64,000 nt of DNA from the NCBI RefSeq assembly GCF_000974445.1, contig NZ_BBOJ01000004.1, positions 186,001 to 250,000 on the forward strand. The letters run 5' to 3'. The notes under the pieces are model-generated. The model was not told where the DNA came from. It did not search any database and saw only the letters and a list, made by a program, of their open reading frames with translations. Positions within the stretch are counted from its first letter, which is position 1. Every line of letters begins with the position of its first letter. The position numbers and the translations under genes were made by a program. Positions 26,713 through 35,328 of this stretch are shown piece after piece. Source of the DNA: Lentzea aerocolonigenes (lineage in GTDB: Bacteria > Actinomycetota > Actinomycetes > Mycobacteriales > Pseudonocardiaceae).

Positions 26713-27149
26713 GCCGCCTTCTCCGCGCGCTTCTTGAGCTCCTTGAGCGCGGTGTCGAGGATCAGCTTCTCGGCCTTGCGGCGGAACAGCCCGATCATCG
26801 GGATCACCAGCTGCACGGACAGCGTGTAGGTGACCTTGGTGCCGGTGCCGGACGGCGCCAGCACGTAGCTGCCGTGCTGCGCCTTCTGCATGGTGCCCTT
26901 GACGAGCTCCCACTTCACGGACAGACCGTCGGGGGCCCAGTCGTACTTCAGGGTGTACTCGTCCTTCACGGGACCCTGGTCGATCGCGAACCGCACCTGC
27001 TCGGCACGGCCGTCGTCGCGGGTGTCGAGGACCTCGACCTCTTTCATCCCGTTCGCCCAGTCCGGGTACGACGGGAAGTCCGCGATGATCGCCATGATCT
27101 TCTCAGGCGGAGCGTCGATGACGATGGACTGAGTGGACTCGTCGGCCAT
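26709..27149 (-). CDS. SRPBCC-fold (polyketide cyclase/START-like) protein, Rv2185c-like
   Basis: The 146-residue protein reads MADESTQSIVIDAPPEKIMA, the usual start of a START-like helix-grip domain, and ends in a basic helix (RRKAEKLILDTALKELKKRAEKAA). It probably binds a lipid or hydrophobic ligand. It is the first gene of a tightly packed minus-strand operon with the ArsA-like ATPase, overlapping it by four bases. The same pairing occurs in mycobacteria (Rv2185c-Rv2184c). Confidence 0.85.
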   Translation of the reverse strand: MADESTQSIVIDAPPEKIMAIIADFPSYPDWANGMKEVEVLDTRDDGRAEQVRFAIDQGPVKDEYTLKYDWAPDGLSVKWELVKGTMQKAQHGSYVLAPSGTGTKVTYTLSVQLVIPMIGLFRRKAEKLILDTALKELKKRAEKAA

Positions 27150-27171
27150 GACGGGCAGGTTACTCGCGTCT

Positions 27172-27960
27172 TTACCAGTTGAGGACGTGAGGCTTGCCGC
27201 TGCGCTGGAAGTGCCCGACGTTGACGCACTCGGTGTAGCCGACGCGCGCCCTCCGGGCCAACGGCTGGTGCACGTGCCCGAACACCGACCAGCGCGGGCG
27301 TTCGCGCACGATCTTGTCCAGCGCCGACCGGGAACCCCACTCGGGACGGCGCGCCACGACGTCGTACGTCAGTTCCGCGACCATCGGCGGGATGTGCGTG
27401 CACAGCACGTCGACCTGACCCATCCGGTCCAGCGCGGCCGCCATGTCCTCCTCCGTGCGCAGGTACGGGAACCACGGCGCGTTGGGGTTGCGGACCAGAC
27501 CGGGCAACGCCAGCCCGCCACCCGCGAAACCGAACTTCAGCCCGCCGATCTCCGCCGCCTCGCCGTCGAGCACGTGCACCCCGTCGCCGGCGAACTGCGG
27601 CCACAGGTGCGGACTGTCCACATTGCCCGGTGTCGCGTACGTCGGCGCGGACATCGCGGCGAACAACGCGTGGTACTGCTCCAGCACCGCTTCTTCCACG
27701 ACGGAACGGGCGTTCGCGAGACCGTCCCACAGAGACCGGATGAAGCTCGCCGTGTCCGCGCGCCTGGTGCCGCGCCGCAGCTCGGCGAAGATCCCGACCT
27801 TCTCGGGCCCGAAGACGCGCCCGAGGATTCCCTTGGAGTGGTCGTGGTAGTCGACGAAGTCGATCAGGTCGCCGAGCACGACGAGCGCGTCCGCCCCGTC
27901 ACCGGCACGCGCCAGCGCCTCCGCGTTGCCGTGCACATCCGAGACCACGTGAACCCGCAC
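27172..27960 (-). CDS. calcineurin-like metallophosphoesterase
   Basis: The 262-residue protein starts at a GTG. The dinuclear-metal motifs are all visible: MRVHVVSDVHGN (residues 1-12), VVLGDLIDFVDY, ATPGNVDSP, the lone His in LCTHIPP and the final GHVHQPLARR. It would hydrolyse a phosphomonoester or diester; the substrate cannot be predicted. It ends 22 bases upstream of the SRPBCC gene and may lead that operon. Confidence 0.88.
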   Translation of the reverse strand: MRVHVVSDVHGNAEALARAGDGADALVVLGDLIDFVDYHDHSKGILGRVFGPEKVGIFAELRRGTRRADTASFIRSLWDGLANARSVVEEAVLEQYHALFAAMSAPTYATPGNVDSPHLWPQFAGDGVHVLDGEAAEIGGLKFGFAGGGLALPGLVRNPNAPWFPYLRTEEDMAAALDRMGQVDVLCTHIPPMVAELTYDVVARRPEWGSRSALDKIVRERPRWSVFGHVHQPLARRARVGYTECVNVGHFQRSGKPHVLNW

Positions 27961-27990
27961 GGTTCCAACCTAGTTCACGAATCGGCAAGA

Positions 27991-28371
27991 TCACCCGTGC
28001 GGCGGGCAGCCAGGCGGACGACCGTCCTCCAGAGTCAGCTTGAGCCCCAGGGCGACGGACTTCGCGTCGAGCTGACGCCGTTGCACCTCACGTCGGGCGT
28101 CGCGCGGTGTGAGCGAGCCGGCGGGTGGATCAGCGCGGAGGAAGTAGTGCAGCACAGTGCCGTCGAGCATCGGCTCGAGCCAGATCTCCATCGTGCCGAC
28201 GAGCGCGCCGCCGACGGTCCACCTCAGCCCCTCTTCACCGCGGTCGGCGTAGACGTCGAGCTCCAGATCCGGCCAGAACCCGCGCCACGACGAGGGCGCG
28301 GCGAAGGCTGCGGCGACCACGCTGGGTGGCACCGCCAGAAAAGTCTCGTCTACGACGTCCACGCTGGCCAT
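27991..28371 (-). CDS. SRPBCC-like polyketide cyclase-type protein
   Basis: The 126-residue protein reads MASVDVVDETFLAVPPSVVA, followed by WRGFWPDLELDVYADRGEEG and LRWTVGGALVGTMEIWLEP. It is consistent with a short helix-grip (SRPBCC) domain whose C-terminal helix carries QRRQLDAKSVALGLK. Likely ligand binding; function unknown. It is divergent from the acyl-CoA synthetase gene with about 100 bp between starts, and may be linked to lipid metabolism. Confidence 0.7.
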   Translation of the reverse strand: MASVDVVDETFLAVPPSVVAAAFAAPSSWRGFWPDLELDVYADRGEEGLRWTVGGALVGTMEIWLEPMLDGTVLHYFLRADPPAGSLTPRDARREVQRRQLDAKSVALGLKLTLEDGRPPGCPPHG

Positions 28372-28469
28372 GGGCTCAAAAGGTAACGGAAGGGCGTACC
28401 AACCTTTGTATCGCCGGAATCACACGCTAAGTTTCCCCACCAGTAACAAATCACCGTACGGAGGTTGAC

Positions 28470-30266
28470 GTGCGCGAGTTCAGCGTCCCCGCCACCGCCG
28501 CAGTGGCTCCGGAGGAGAACCTCACCGACATGGTGTGGGCCAACGCGGAACGCTTCGGCAACGCCGTCAGCTTCCGCAGGCAGGTCGACGGCACCTGGGT
28601 GGACATCACGGCGCGTGATTTCGCCGCGCAGGTCATGGCTGTCGCCAAGGGCCTGGTCGCGGCTGGTCTCGAGCTGGGCGACCGGGTCGGCCTGGTCTCC
28701 AAGACGCGCTACGAGTGGTCGTTGCTCGACTTCGCCATCTGGGCGGCGGGCGGCGTCGTCGTGCCGATCTACGAGACGTCGTCGGCGGACCAGATCGAGT
28801 GGATCCTGTCCGACTCCGGCGCCAAGGCGGTCTTCGTCGAGGCGTCGTCGCACCGGGCGCTGGTCGACGAGGTCGTCGGCAAGCTGCCGGAGCTGCGCCA
28901 CGTGTGGCAGATCGAGGGTTCGGCGGCCGCGGTCGACGAGCTCACCGCGCTGGGCGCCGAGATCACCGACGAGCAGGTGCACGAGCGCCGCGCGCAGGTG
29001 AAGGCCGACCAGACGGCCACGCTGGTCTACACGTCCGGCACCACGGGCCGCCCCAAGGGCTGCACGCTGACGCACCGCAACCTGCTGTCCGAGGTGCGGT
29101 CGGCGCTGTCGCGGTTCCCCGAGATCCTGACGGCGGGCAACTCACTGCTGCTGTTCCTGCCGCTCGCGCACATCCTGGCGCGCGCGCTCTACCTCGCGTG
29201 TGTGTACTCGCGTGCGACGCTGGGCCACACGGCGGACGTGAAGAACCTCGTCGAGGACCTCGGCCAGTTCCGGCCGACGTTCGTCGTCGCGGTGCCGCGC
29301 GTGTTCGAGAAGGTCTACAACGGCGCCAAGCAGAAGGCGCACGCCGGCGGCAAGGGCAAGATCTTCGATGCCGCCGAGGCCACGTCGGTCGCGTACAGCA
29401 CGGCGCTCGACAACGGCGGTCCCGGCCTCGGCCTGCGGATCAAGCACGCGGTGTTCGACAAGCTGGTGTTCGCGAAGCTGCGCGGCGCACTGGGCGGCCG
29501 GGCGATCGCGGCGGTGTCCGGTGGCGCGCCGCTGGGCGACCGGCTGTCGCACTTCTTCCGCGGCGCGGGCATCCCGGTGTACGAGGGCTACGGCCTCACC
29601 GAGACCTCCGCGGCGGCGTGCGTGACGTTCAAGGGCCAGGAGAAGGTCGGCACGGTGGGCCTGCCGGTGCCGGGCACGTCGGTGCGGATCGCCGAGGACG
29701 GCGAGATCCTCATCAAGGGCGACATCGTGTTCACCGGCTACTGGAACAACGAGGCCGCCACCAAGGAAGCGCTCGAGGACGGCTGGTTCCACACCGGTGA
29801 CATCGGCGAGCTCGACAGCGACGGCTTCCTGAAGATCACGGGCCGCAAGAAGGAGATCATCGTCACCGCCGGTGGCAAGAACGTCTCCCCCGCGCAGCTC
29901 GAGGACCGCATCCGGGCGCACCCCCTGATCTCGCAGTGCATGGTCGTGGGCGACAAGCAGCCGTTCATCGGCGCGCTGATCACGATCGACCCGGAGTTCT
30001 TCCCGTCGTGGAAGGAGTCGCACGGCAAGCCCGCGTCGGCCCAGGTGCCCGACCTGATCGAGGACGCCGACCTGCTGGCCGAGATCCAGGCCGTGGTGGA
30101 CGAGGCGAACAAGTCGGTGTCGAAGGCGGAGGCGATCCGCAAGTTCCGGGTGCTGCCCGTGGACTTCACCGAGGCCGGTGGCGAGATGACGCCGTCGCTG
30201 AAGCTGAAGCGTTCGGTCGTGGCGACGACGTACTCGTCGGACATCGACGCCATCTACGCGAAGTAA
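28470..30266 (+). CDS. fadD15: long-chain fatty-acid-CoA ligase, FadD15-like
   Basis: The 598-residue ANL-superfamily enzyme starts at a GTG with a CGGAGG ribosome-binding site. The AMP-binding P-loop reads LVYTSGTTGRPKG (about residues 185-197). The A4/A5 region YEGYGLTETSAAACVTF, the hinge WFHTGDIGELDSDGFLKITGRKKEII and the C-terminal GKNVSPAQLED are intact. It activates long-chain acids to acyl-CoA through an acyl-adenylate. It occupies the place of Rv2187 (fadD15), upstream of the PIM mannosyltransferase, with a SARP gene inserted between. Confidence 0.92.
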   Translation: MREFSVPATAAVAPEENLTDMVWANAERFGNAVSFRRQVDGTWVDITARDFAAQVMAVAKGLVAAGLELGDRVGLVSKTRYEWSLLDFAIWAAGGVVVPIYETSSADQIEWILSDSGAKAVFVEASSHRALVDEVVGKLPELRHVWQIEGSAAAVDELTALGAEITDEQVHERRAQVKADQTATLVYTSGTTGRPKGCTLTHRNLLSEVRSALSRFPEILTAGNSLLLFLPLAHILARALYLACVYSRATLGHTADVKNLVEDLGQFRPTFVVAVPRVFEKVYNGAKQKAHAGGKGKIFDAAEATSVAYSTALDNGGPGLGLRIKHAVFDKLVFAKLRGALGGRAIAAVSGGAPLGDRLSHFFRGAGIPVYEGYGLTETSAAACVTFKGQEKVGTVGLPVPGTSVRIAEDGEILIKGDIVFTGYWNNEAATKEALEDGWFHTGDIGELDSDGFLKITGRKKEIIVTAGGKNVSPAQLEDRIRAHPLISQCMVVGDKQPFIGALITIDPEFFPSWKESHGKPASAQVPDLIEDADLLAEIQAVVDEANKSVSKAEAIRKFRVLPVDFTEAGGEMTPSLKLKRSVVATTYSSDIDAIYAK

Positions 30267-30280
30267 GAGGGTGTGATGCG

Positions 30281-30319
30281 CGAAAGGCCCAGGAGCTGAG
30301 AGAGCTCCTGGGCCTTTCG
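30281..30319. terminator. 17-bp perfect hairpin terminator after fadD15
   Basis: CGAAAGGCCCAGGAGCT pairs with AGCTCCTGGGCCTTTCG over a 5-base loop. Confidence 0.88.
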
Positions 30320-30415
30320 ACCCCCAGCGATCGTGATCCGCGAAGAGACTCCGCAGAACCCGAGAAGTTTGTTGCCCCGGCCCCCCGACCGGGACATGAA
30401 GAAGATTGCCGTACG

Positions 30416-30435
30416 TCGCTGACGTATCGCTGACG
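30416..30435 (+). promoter_or_regulatory. two TCGCTGACG direct repeats at 11-bp pitch upstream of the SARP gene
   Basis: TCGCTGACG occurs at 30416-30424 and again at 30427-30435. Direct repeats with an 11-bp pitch are the typical binding site of SARP regulators. A possible -10 (TAATAG) is about 26 bases downstream. Self-regulation by the adjacent SARP is inference. Confidence 0.5.
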
Positions 30436-30514
30436 CGCCGATGTCACTCGGCGACAGCGCGCTAATAGGCTGTCCGGTAGACGGGGATCATCGGGTGCGC
30501 ACGAGGGGACGGCA

Positions 30515-33391
30515 ATGGCTTCGGGTCCGCAGTTCCGGCTGCTCGGCCCGATGGAAGTGCGCTTGGACGGTTCGGCGGTCGTGCTGCGCGCCGGCAAGCA
30601 CCGGGCGCTGCTCGCGGCGTTGCTGCTGAGGCCGAACCGCGTCGTTCCCGTGACAGAACTGGTCGAGCACGTGTGGGGTCACGCGCCGCCTGCCCGCACG
30701 CGTGGCACGTTGCAGACGTACGTGATGCGGCTGCGGGCGGCGCTGGGTGATCCGTCGCTGATCCAGACCGCCGCCGACGGCTACCGCATGCGCGTCGACC
30801 CCCTGGCCGTGGACGCGCACAGGTTCGCCGACGCGGCTGCTCGCGGACGTCTCGCCGCCACCGCGGAAGACCTGGTCGCGGCCCGGAAAGCGTTTGCCGA
30901 GGCGTTGGAGCTGTGGCGCGGCCCGGTGCTGTCGGACGTGCCGTCGGAGACGCTGCACTCCGAGCACGCGCCACGGCTGACCGAGCTGCTGATGACCGTG
31001 CACGAGCAGCGGATCGACGTCGAGCTCGCGCTGGGCAACCACGCGGACCTGGTGCCGGAGCTGTTCGCGCTGACGCGGGACCACCCGTTGCGCGAACGGT
31101 TCTGGGCGCAGCTGATGCTCGCGCTGTACCGCAGCAGCAGGCAGGCGGAGGCGCTGGAGGCGTTCCGGCAGCTCGACCGGACGCTGGACGAGCAGCTCGG
31201 CATCGACCCGTCGGAGGAGCTGCGGTCGTTGCACCAGGCGATCCTCGTGGGGTCGCCGGAGCTCGCCGCGCCGGTGGTCTCCCGTGAGCCGGAACGCGCG
31301 CAGGTCTCGCCGATGCGGCTGCCGGACGACATCGCGGACTTCACCGGCCGCGCCTGGCACGTGGAACGGATCTCGGGCCTGATCACCGGCGGTGCGGTGC
31401 CGATCGTGACGCTGGCGGGGCAGCCGGGAGTGGGCAAGACGACGCTCGCGGTGCACACGGCGCACCTGTTGAAGGACCGGTTCCCGGACGGGCAGCTCTA
31501 CGTCGACCTGCGCGGCTACGCCCTGGGGCCGCCCGCCGACGAGATCGACGTGCTGTCGCGGTTCCTGCGGGCGCTGGGGGTACCGCCGGACGAGATCCCG
31601 CCGGACGCGGACGAGCAGAGCACGATGCTGCGGTCGTTGCTGTCGGGCCGGCGGATGCTGCTGGTGCTCGACAACGCCTCCGCACCGGACCAGGTGCGGC
31701 CGCTGCTGCCGGGCACGGCGTCGTGCCGGGTGATCGTGACGTCGCGGGACGACCTGCGGGGACTGATCGCGATGAACGGCGCCCGCACGGTGCCGGTGGA
31801 CGTGTTCGGTCCCGCGGAGTCGGCCGCGTTGCTCGAGAAGCTGCTCGGACCCGGTGACCACGCGGGGCTCGCGCAGCAGTGCGGGCACCTGCCGCTCGCG
31901 TTGCGGGTGGCGGCGGCGTACCTGGCCGGACGCGGGGACGTGACGATCTCCGGCTCCCCGATCGAGCTCGCCTACGCCGCGCTGCCGCCCGCACCGCAGC
32001 GGTTGTTCCGGCTGTTGTCCCTGGTACCGGGCCCGGACTTCACGCCAGAGGCGGCCTCGGCGCTGGCGGACGTGGACGCCGAGGGCCTGCTGACCGTGCT
32101 CGCGATCGCCAAGCTGGTCGTCACCGCCGGACCGGGGCGCTACCGGTTCCACGACGAGCTGGTGCGCTACGCCGCCGCGTTGCGCGAGGAGTGGGACAGC
32201 CCGGCCGAGCAGGAGGTGGCGTGGACGGCGCTGCTGAACCACTACCTGCGCGGCGTCGAACGCTGCGCCGAGCTGCTGTACCCCGGGATCGTGCGGCTGC
32301 CGACGTCCGCGTCCGGCCCGGCGCCGCGGATCTCGACGCCCGCGGAGGCCCTGGCGTGGCTCGACGCGGAACGGCCGAACCTCATCGCCGCCATCCGGGC
32401 CGCGGCCGAGCACGGTCCGGCCCCGATGGCGTGGCAGCTGGCCGACGCGTTGCGCGGGTACCTGTGGATCGGCCAGCACGTCGGCGAGTGGCTCGCGACG
32501 GCGCACCACGGGCTCCTGGCCGCGCAGGCGTCCGCGCACCGCCCGGCCGAGGCCGCGATGCACGCGAACCTCGGCACCCTGTACCTGCGGCTCGGCGAGT
32601 ACGCGCGGTCGGTGGAGCACCACGACCACGCGATCGAGCTGTACCGGGAGCTGGGTGACAAGGACGCCGAGGCGAGCGTGCTGAACAACCTCAGCCTCGT
32701 GCACCGCCGGTCAGGAGAGCTGGGTGCCGCGAAGGACGCGCTGGTCCGGTGCCTGGAGATGCTGCGGTCGGCGGACAGCATGAGCATCGGCCTGCACAAC
32801 CTCGGCCAGCTCGCCGTGGAGCTCGGCGAGATCGACGCCGCCGTCGACCACTTCGCCCAGGCGCTGGATCTGGCACCGAACGCCGACAGCCACACGTACC
32901 TCGGCATGGCGCTGCGCCTGCGGGGACGGGCGGACGAGGCGCGGGCGCACCTCGACCGTGCGCTGGAGCTCGGCAACGTGCCCGCCGGCGAGGCAGAGGC
33001 CCTGGAGAACCTCGCCGCGCTGGAGCTCGCTTCCGGTGACACGGAGGCGGCGGTGTCGCTGGCGTCACGGGCGCTGTCGCTGGTCGGCGACGGCGGGGAC
33101 CAGCAGGTGGCGACGTCGGTGCGGATCACACTCGGCGAGATCCGGCGAGCCCGGTCGGAGTTCGACGACGCCGTCGCGCTGTTCGACCAGGCGCTCACGA
33201 CGGCACGCCGGATCGGCTACGGCTCCGGCGAGGTCAGGGCGTTGATCGGCCTGGCCGTGGTGTGGCGGGACCTCTCCCGTGACGCCGACGTCGGTGAAGC
33301 CAAAGCTCGGGCGGCCGCGGACCAGGCTGTGCGACGCAGCGCCGAGCTGGGCCTGCGCGCGTTGGAGAACCGGGCACGCGATCTCGACTGA
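30515..33391 (+). CDS. AfsR/SARP-type regulator with NB-ARC ATPase and TPR domains
   Basis: The 958-residue protein has a SARP OmpR-like winged helix (FRLLGPMEVRLDGSAVVLRA to about residue 95). A bacterial transcriptional activation domain follows (DAHRFADAAARGRLA to LGIDPSEELRSLHQAIL, about 100-245). The NB-ARC NTPase has Walker A GQPGVGKTTL (about 304-313), MLLVLDNASAPDQV and RVIVTSRDDL. C-terminal TPR repeats run from about 620 to the end. Such large SARPs activate secondary metabolism or differentiation genes, but no biosynthetic cluster lies nearby. It is inserted between fadD15 and pimB relative to mycobacteria. Its stop codon begins a pair of AT-rich repeats. Confidence 0.9.
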   Translation: MASGPQFRLLGPMEVRLDGSAVVLRAGKHRALLAALLLRPNRVVPVTELVEHVWGHAPPARTRGTLQTYVMRLRAALGDPSLIQTAADGYRMRVDPLAVDAHRFADAAARGRLAATAEDLVAARKAFAEALELWRGPVLSDVPSETLHSEHAPRLTELLMTVHEQRIDVELALGNHADLVPELFALTRDHPLRERFWAQLMLALYRSSRQAEALEAFRQLDRTLDEQLGIDPSEELRSLHQAILVGSPELAAPVVSREPERAQVSPMRLPDDIADFTGRAWHVERISGLITGGAVPIVTLAGQPGVGKTTLAVHTAHLLKDRFPDGQLYVDLRGYALGPPADEIDVLSRFLRALGVPPDEIPPDADEQSTMLRSLLSGRRMLLVLDNASAPDQVRPLLPGTASCRVIVTSRDDLRGLIAMNGARTVPVDVFGPAESAALLEKLLGPGDHAGLAQQCGHLPLALRVAAAYLAGRGDVTISGSPIELAYAALPPAPQRLFRLLSLVPGPDFTPEAASALADVDAEGLLTVLAIAKLVVTAGPGRYRFHDELVRYAAALREEWDSPAEQEVAWTALLNHYLRGVERCAELLYPGIVRLPTSASGPAPRISTPAEALAWLDAERPNLIAAIRAAAEHGPAPMAWQLADALRGYLWIGQHVGEWLATAHHGLLAAQASAHRPAEAAMHANLGTLYLRLGEYARSVEHHDHAIELYRELGDKDAEASVLNNLSLVHRRSGELGAAKDALVRCLEMLRSADSMSIGLHNLGQLAVELGEIDAAVDHFAQALDLAPNADSHTYLGMALRLRGRADEARAHLDRALELGNVPAGEAEALENLAALELASGDTEAAVSLASRALSLVGDGGDQQVATSVRITLGEIRRARSEFDDAVALFDQALTTARRIGYGSGEVRALIGLAVVWRDLSRDADVGEAKARAAADQAVRRSAELGLRALENRARDLD

Positions 33392-33430
33392 TACATCGGA
33401 TATCGGGCGTGCTGATATATCGGATATCAG
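33389..33430. repeat. two GATATATC-family repeats between convergent genes
   Basis: TGATACATCGGATATCG (33389-33405) begins with the SARP stop codon. CTGATATATCGGATATCAG (33412-33430) contains the exact core at 33414-33421. The TGA of the convergent glycosyltransferase (33439-33437) belongs to a further weak half-site, CGGTATCAG. Confidence 0.85.
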
Positions 33431-33436
33431 TCGGTA

Positions 33437-34540
33437 TCAGCCGATGAGGCCTTCGAGGCGGTGCGCGAGCTGGTCCCACCGCCAGTTCTCGCTCACCCAC
33501 TCCCGGCCGGCGCGCCCCGTCTTGGCGGCCATCTCGGGATCGGCGAGCAGGGCGGCGACCCTGTCGGCGACGTCGGTGACCTCACGGCCGTCGACCACGT
33601 TGCCCGTGATGCCGTTCAGCACCGTCTCCGGGGCGCCGCCGGACCGTCCCGCGACCACGGGCAGTCCCGTCGCCGAGGCCTCCAGGTAGACGATGCCGAG
33701 CCCTTCGACGTCGAGGCCACGACCTCGGGTGCGGCACGGCATCGCGAAGACGTCACCGGCGTTGTAGTGCGCGGGCAGCTCCTCCCACGGCACCGAGCCG
33801 GTCAGCACGACGTCGCGGTTGCCGTCGGCGAGCCTCTCCAGCGTCTTCCGGTACGGCCCGCCGCCGACGATCAGCAGCGCGGCGTCCGGCACCGACCGCT
33901 GGATCAGCGGCAACGCGCGGATCAGGACGTCCTGGCCCTTGCGCGGCACCAGCCGTGACACGCACACGACCACCGGCCGGTCGCCGAGCCCGTACCTCCG
34001 CCGGATCTCGGCGCGCGCGGCGGGATCCGGGCGGTACAGGTCGGTGTCCACACCGGACGGAAGGTGTTCCAGCGCCGCCATCGGCCCGAACGCCGCCGCG
34101 AACCGCGAGCGGGTGTAGCGGCTCACGTACGTCACGACGTCCACACCGGACCCGATGGCCCGCAACGCCTGCCGCGCGACCGGCAGCATCGACCAGCCGA
34201 CCTCGTGCCCGTGCGTGCACGCCACCGCGCGGCTGAGCCCGAGCGACGGCGCCAGCAACGCGAGCGGCGCCGCGGCCCCGAACCACGCGGCCTCACACGA
34301 CTCGGCGCGCGCGATGTCGCGGGCGCGCGCGAGGACGTCCGGCGTCGGCAGCATCAGCGACGTGGGATGCCGCACCACGGGGAACGGCTGCGCGGCGTCG
34401 AACTCCTCGGCGCCCTTCCACTTCGGCGCGTACACGACGAGCGAGTCCGCGGGCAGCCGTGTGGCCAACGCGTGCAGGTAGGACTGGATGCCGCCGGGGC
34501 GCGGCGGGAAGTCGTTGGTCACCAGCAAGGTTCGGCGCAC
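33437..34540 (-). CDS. pimB: GDP-mannose-dependent phosphatidylinositol-monomannoside mannosyltransferase (PimB')
   Basis: This GT4-family glycosyltransferase has 367 residues from a GTG reading MRRTLLVTNDFPPRPGGIQSYL. N-terminal acceptor-domain blocks (CTHGHEVGW, YVSRYTRSRF) and the C-terminal donor motif (SRLVPRKGQDVLI, VGGGPYRKTL, GLGIVYLEASATGLPVV) are those of PimB' (Rv2188c). The enzyme adds the second mannose to PIM1 on the inner membrane leaflet. With MptB in the same window it supports a PIM/lipomannan-type envelope. Confidence 0.88.
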   Translation of the reverse strand: MRRTLLVTNDFPPRPGGIQSYLHALATRLPADSLVVYAPKWKGAEEFDAAQPFPVVRHPTSLMLPTPDVLARARDIARAESCEAAWFGAAAPLALLAPSLGLSRAVACTHGHEVGWSMLPVARQALRAIGSGVDVVTYVSRYTRSRFAAAFGPMAALEHLPSGVDTDLYRPDPAARAEIRRRYGLGDRPVVVCVSRLVPRKGQDVLIRALPLIQRSVPDAALLIVGGGPYRKTLERLADGNRDVVLTGSVPWEELPAHYNAGDVFAMPCRTRGRGLDVEGLGIVYLEASATGLPVVAGRSGGAPETVLNGITGNVVDGREVTDVADRVAALLADPEMAAKTGRAGREWVSENWRWDQLAHRLEGLIG

Positions 34541-34550
34541 GAACCCAACG

Positions 34551-35318
34551 CTATCCGATGCTCGACCGCAGGAACTCGCGCCAGCCCGCCACGTCGACGG
34601 TGCCGGGCTCCACAACGGACATCGACGCGTGCTTGAGGAAGAAGTCCACGACACCGCGCTCCCCCAGCCGCGACTCGAGGTAGACCATGATCGAGTACGC
34701 CTGCTGGTAGGCCAGGTCGCGACCGGGACCACCGAAGTCCGCGGGCAGCGCGGAGACGTCGGCGGTGAGCAACGGCGCGGCCTGGCGCAGCGACAGCCCG
34801 AGCCCGTGGAACGCCACCCAGTCCGCGAACCCCTCCACGAGCCACAGCGGGGCCGAGTCCGAGGTCAGGTCCCGCGTCGCGACGTGCGTGATCTCGTGCC
34901 GCAGCAGCAACCGCAGCTCGATCTCCGACAACGGCGCCGCACGCGTCCGGTTGAGGACCACGCGCTGCCCCGCCCCGTCCCGGATCGCGATCCCGGCCAT
35001 GTCCGCGAACGCCGGTCCGACGAGCGACACGAGCTCGGCGTCCGACGCCGGAACGACGACGTCGACCCGCTTCACCCAGCTGATATCCAATATATCGGCG
35101 ACGTCGTGCACCGATCCGTCGAGCAGCCGCGACACCCGCGCCGCGAGCTCACCGTCGCAGGTGCTGCTGGTCACCGTGCCCGCCGCAACCGTCTGAACAG
35201 CCTCTTTGCAACGACGAGTTTCCGTCGGCTGCAACTCAACAGGTCGCATTGCAACGGTCAGGCCCAGCAGGAACGTCATGGCGACCGTGACCGCCAGCAA
35301 CGTCCGGAGGTGCTTCAC
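34551..35318 (-). CDS. secreted peptidase-MA-like metalloprotease
   Basis: The 255-residue protein starts at a GTG with an N-terminal signal or anchor helix (KHLRTLLAVTVAMTFLLGLTVAM). The zinc motif is HEITHVATRD (about residues 136-145), with the third ligand in LVEGFADWVAF about 20 residues later. This is a gluzincin arrangement as in the peptidase MA family. It is likely extracytoplasmic; substrate unknown. It lies between pimB and an NlpC/P60 hydrolase, hinting at cell-wall work. Two atypical AT-rich stretches lie in its N-terminal third. Confidence 0.8.
   Translation of the reverse strand: MKHLRTLLAVTVAMTFLLGLTVAMRPVELQPTETRRCKEAVQTVAAGTVTSSTCDGELAARVSRLLDGSVHDVADILDISWVKRVDVVVPASDAELVSLVGPAFADMAGIAIRDGAGQRVVLNRTRAAPLSEIELRLLLRHEITHVATRDLTSDSAPLWLVEGFADWVAFHGLGLSLRQAAPLLTADVSALPADFGGPGRDLAYQQAYSIMVYLESRLGERGVVDFFLKHASMSVVEPGTVDVAGWREFLRSSIG
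35090..35108. repeat. GATATATC-family variant inside the peptidase gene
   Basis: CTGATATCCAATATATCGG contains GATATC at 35092-35097 and AATATATC at 35099-35106. It is read on the minus strand as ADILDIS with ATA and ATT codons. Confidence 0.65.
35213..35262. repeat. degenerate TTGCAA-type palindrome inside the peptidase gene
   Basis: On the minus strand the segment begins GTTGCAATGCGAC and ends TCGTCGTTGCAAAG. These are the same ends as the elements at 12421 and 23788. It encodes the stretch just after the signal helix. Confidence 0.4.
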
Positions 35319-35328
35319 CGGCGCAACG

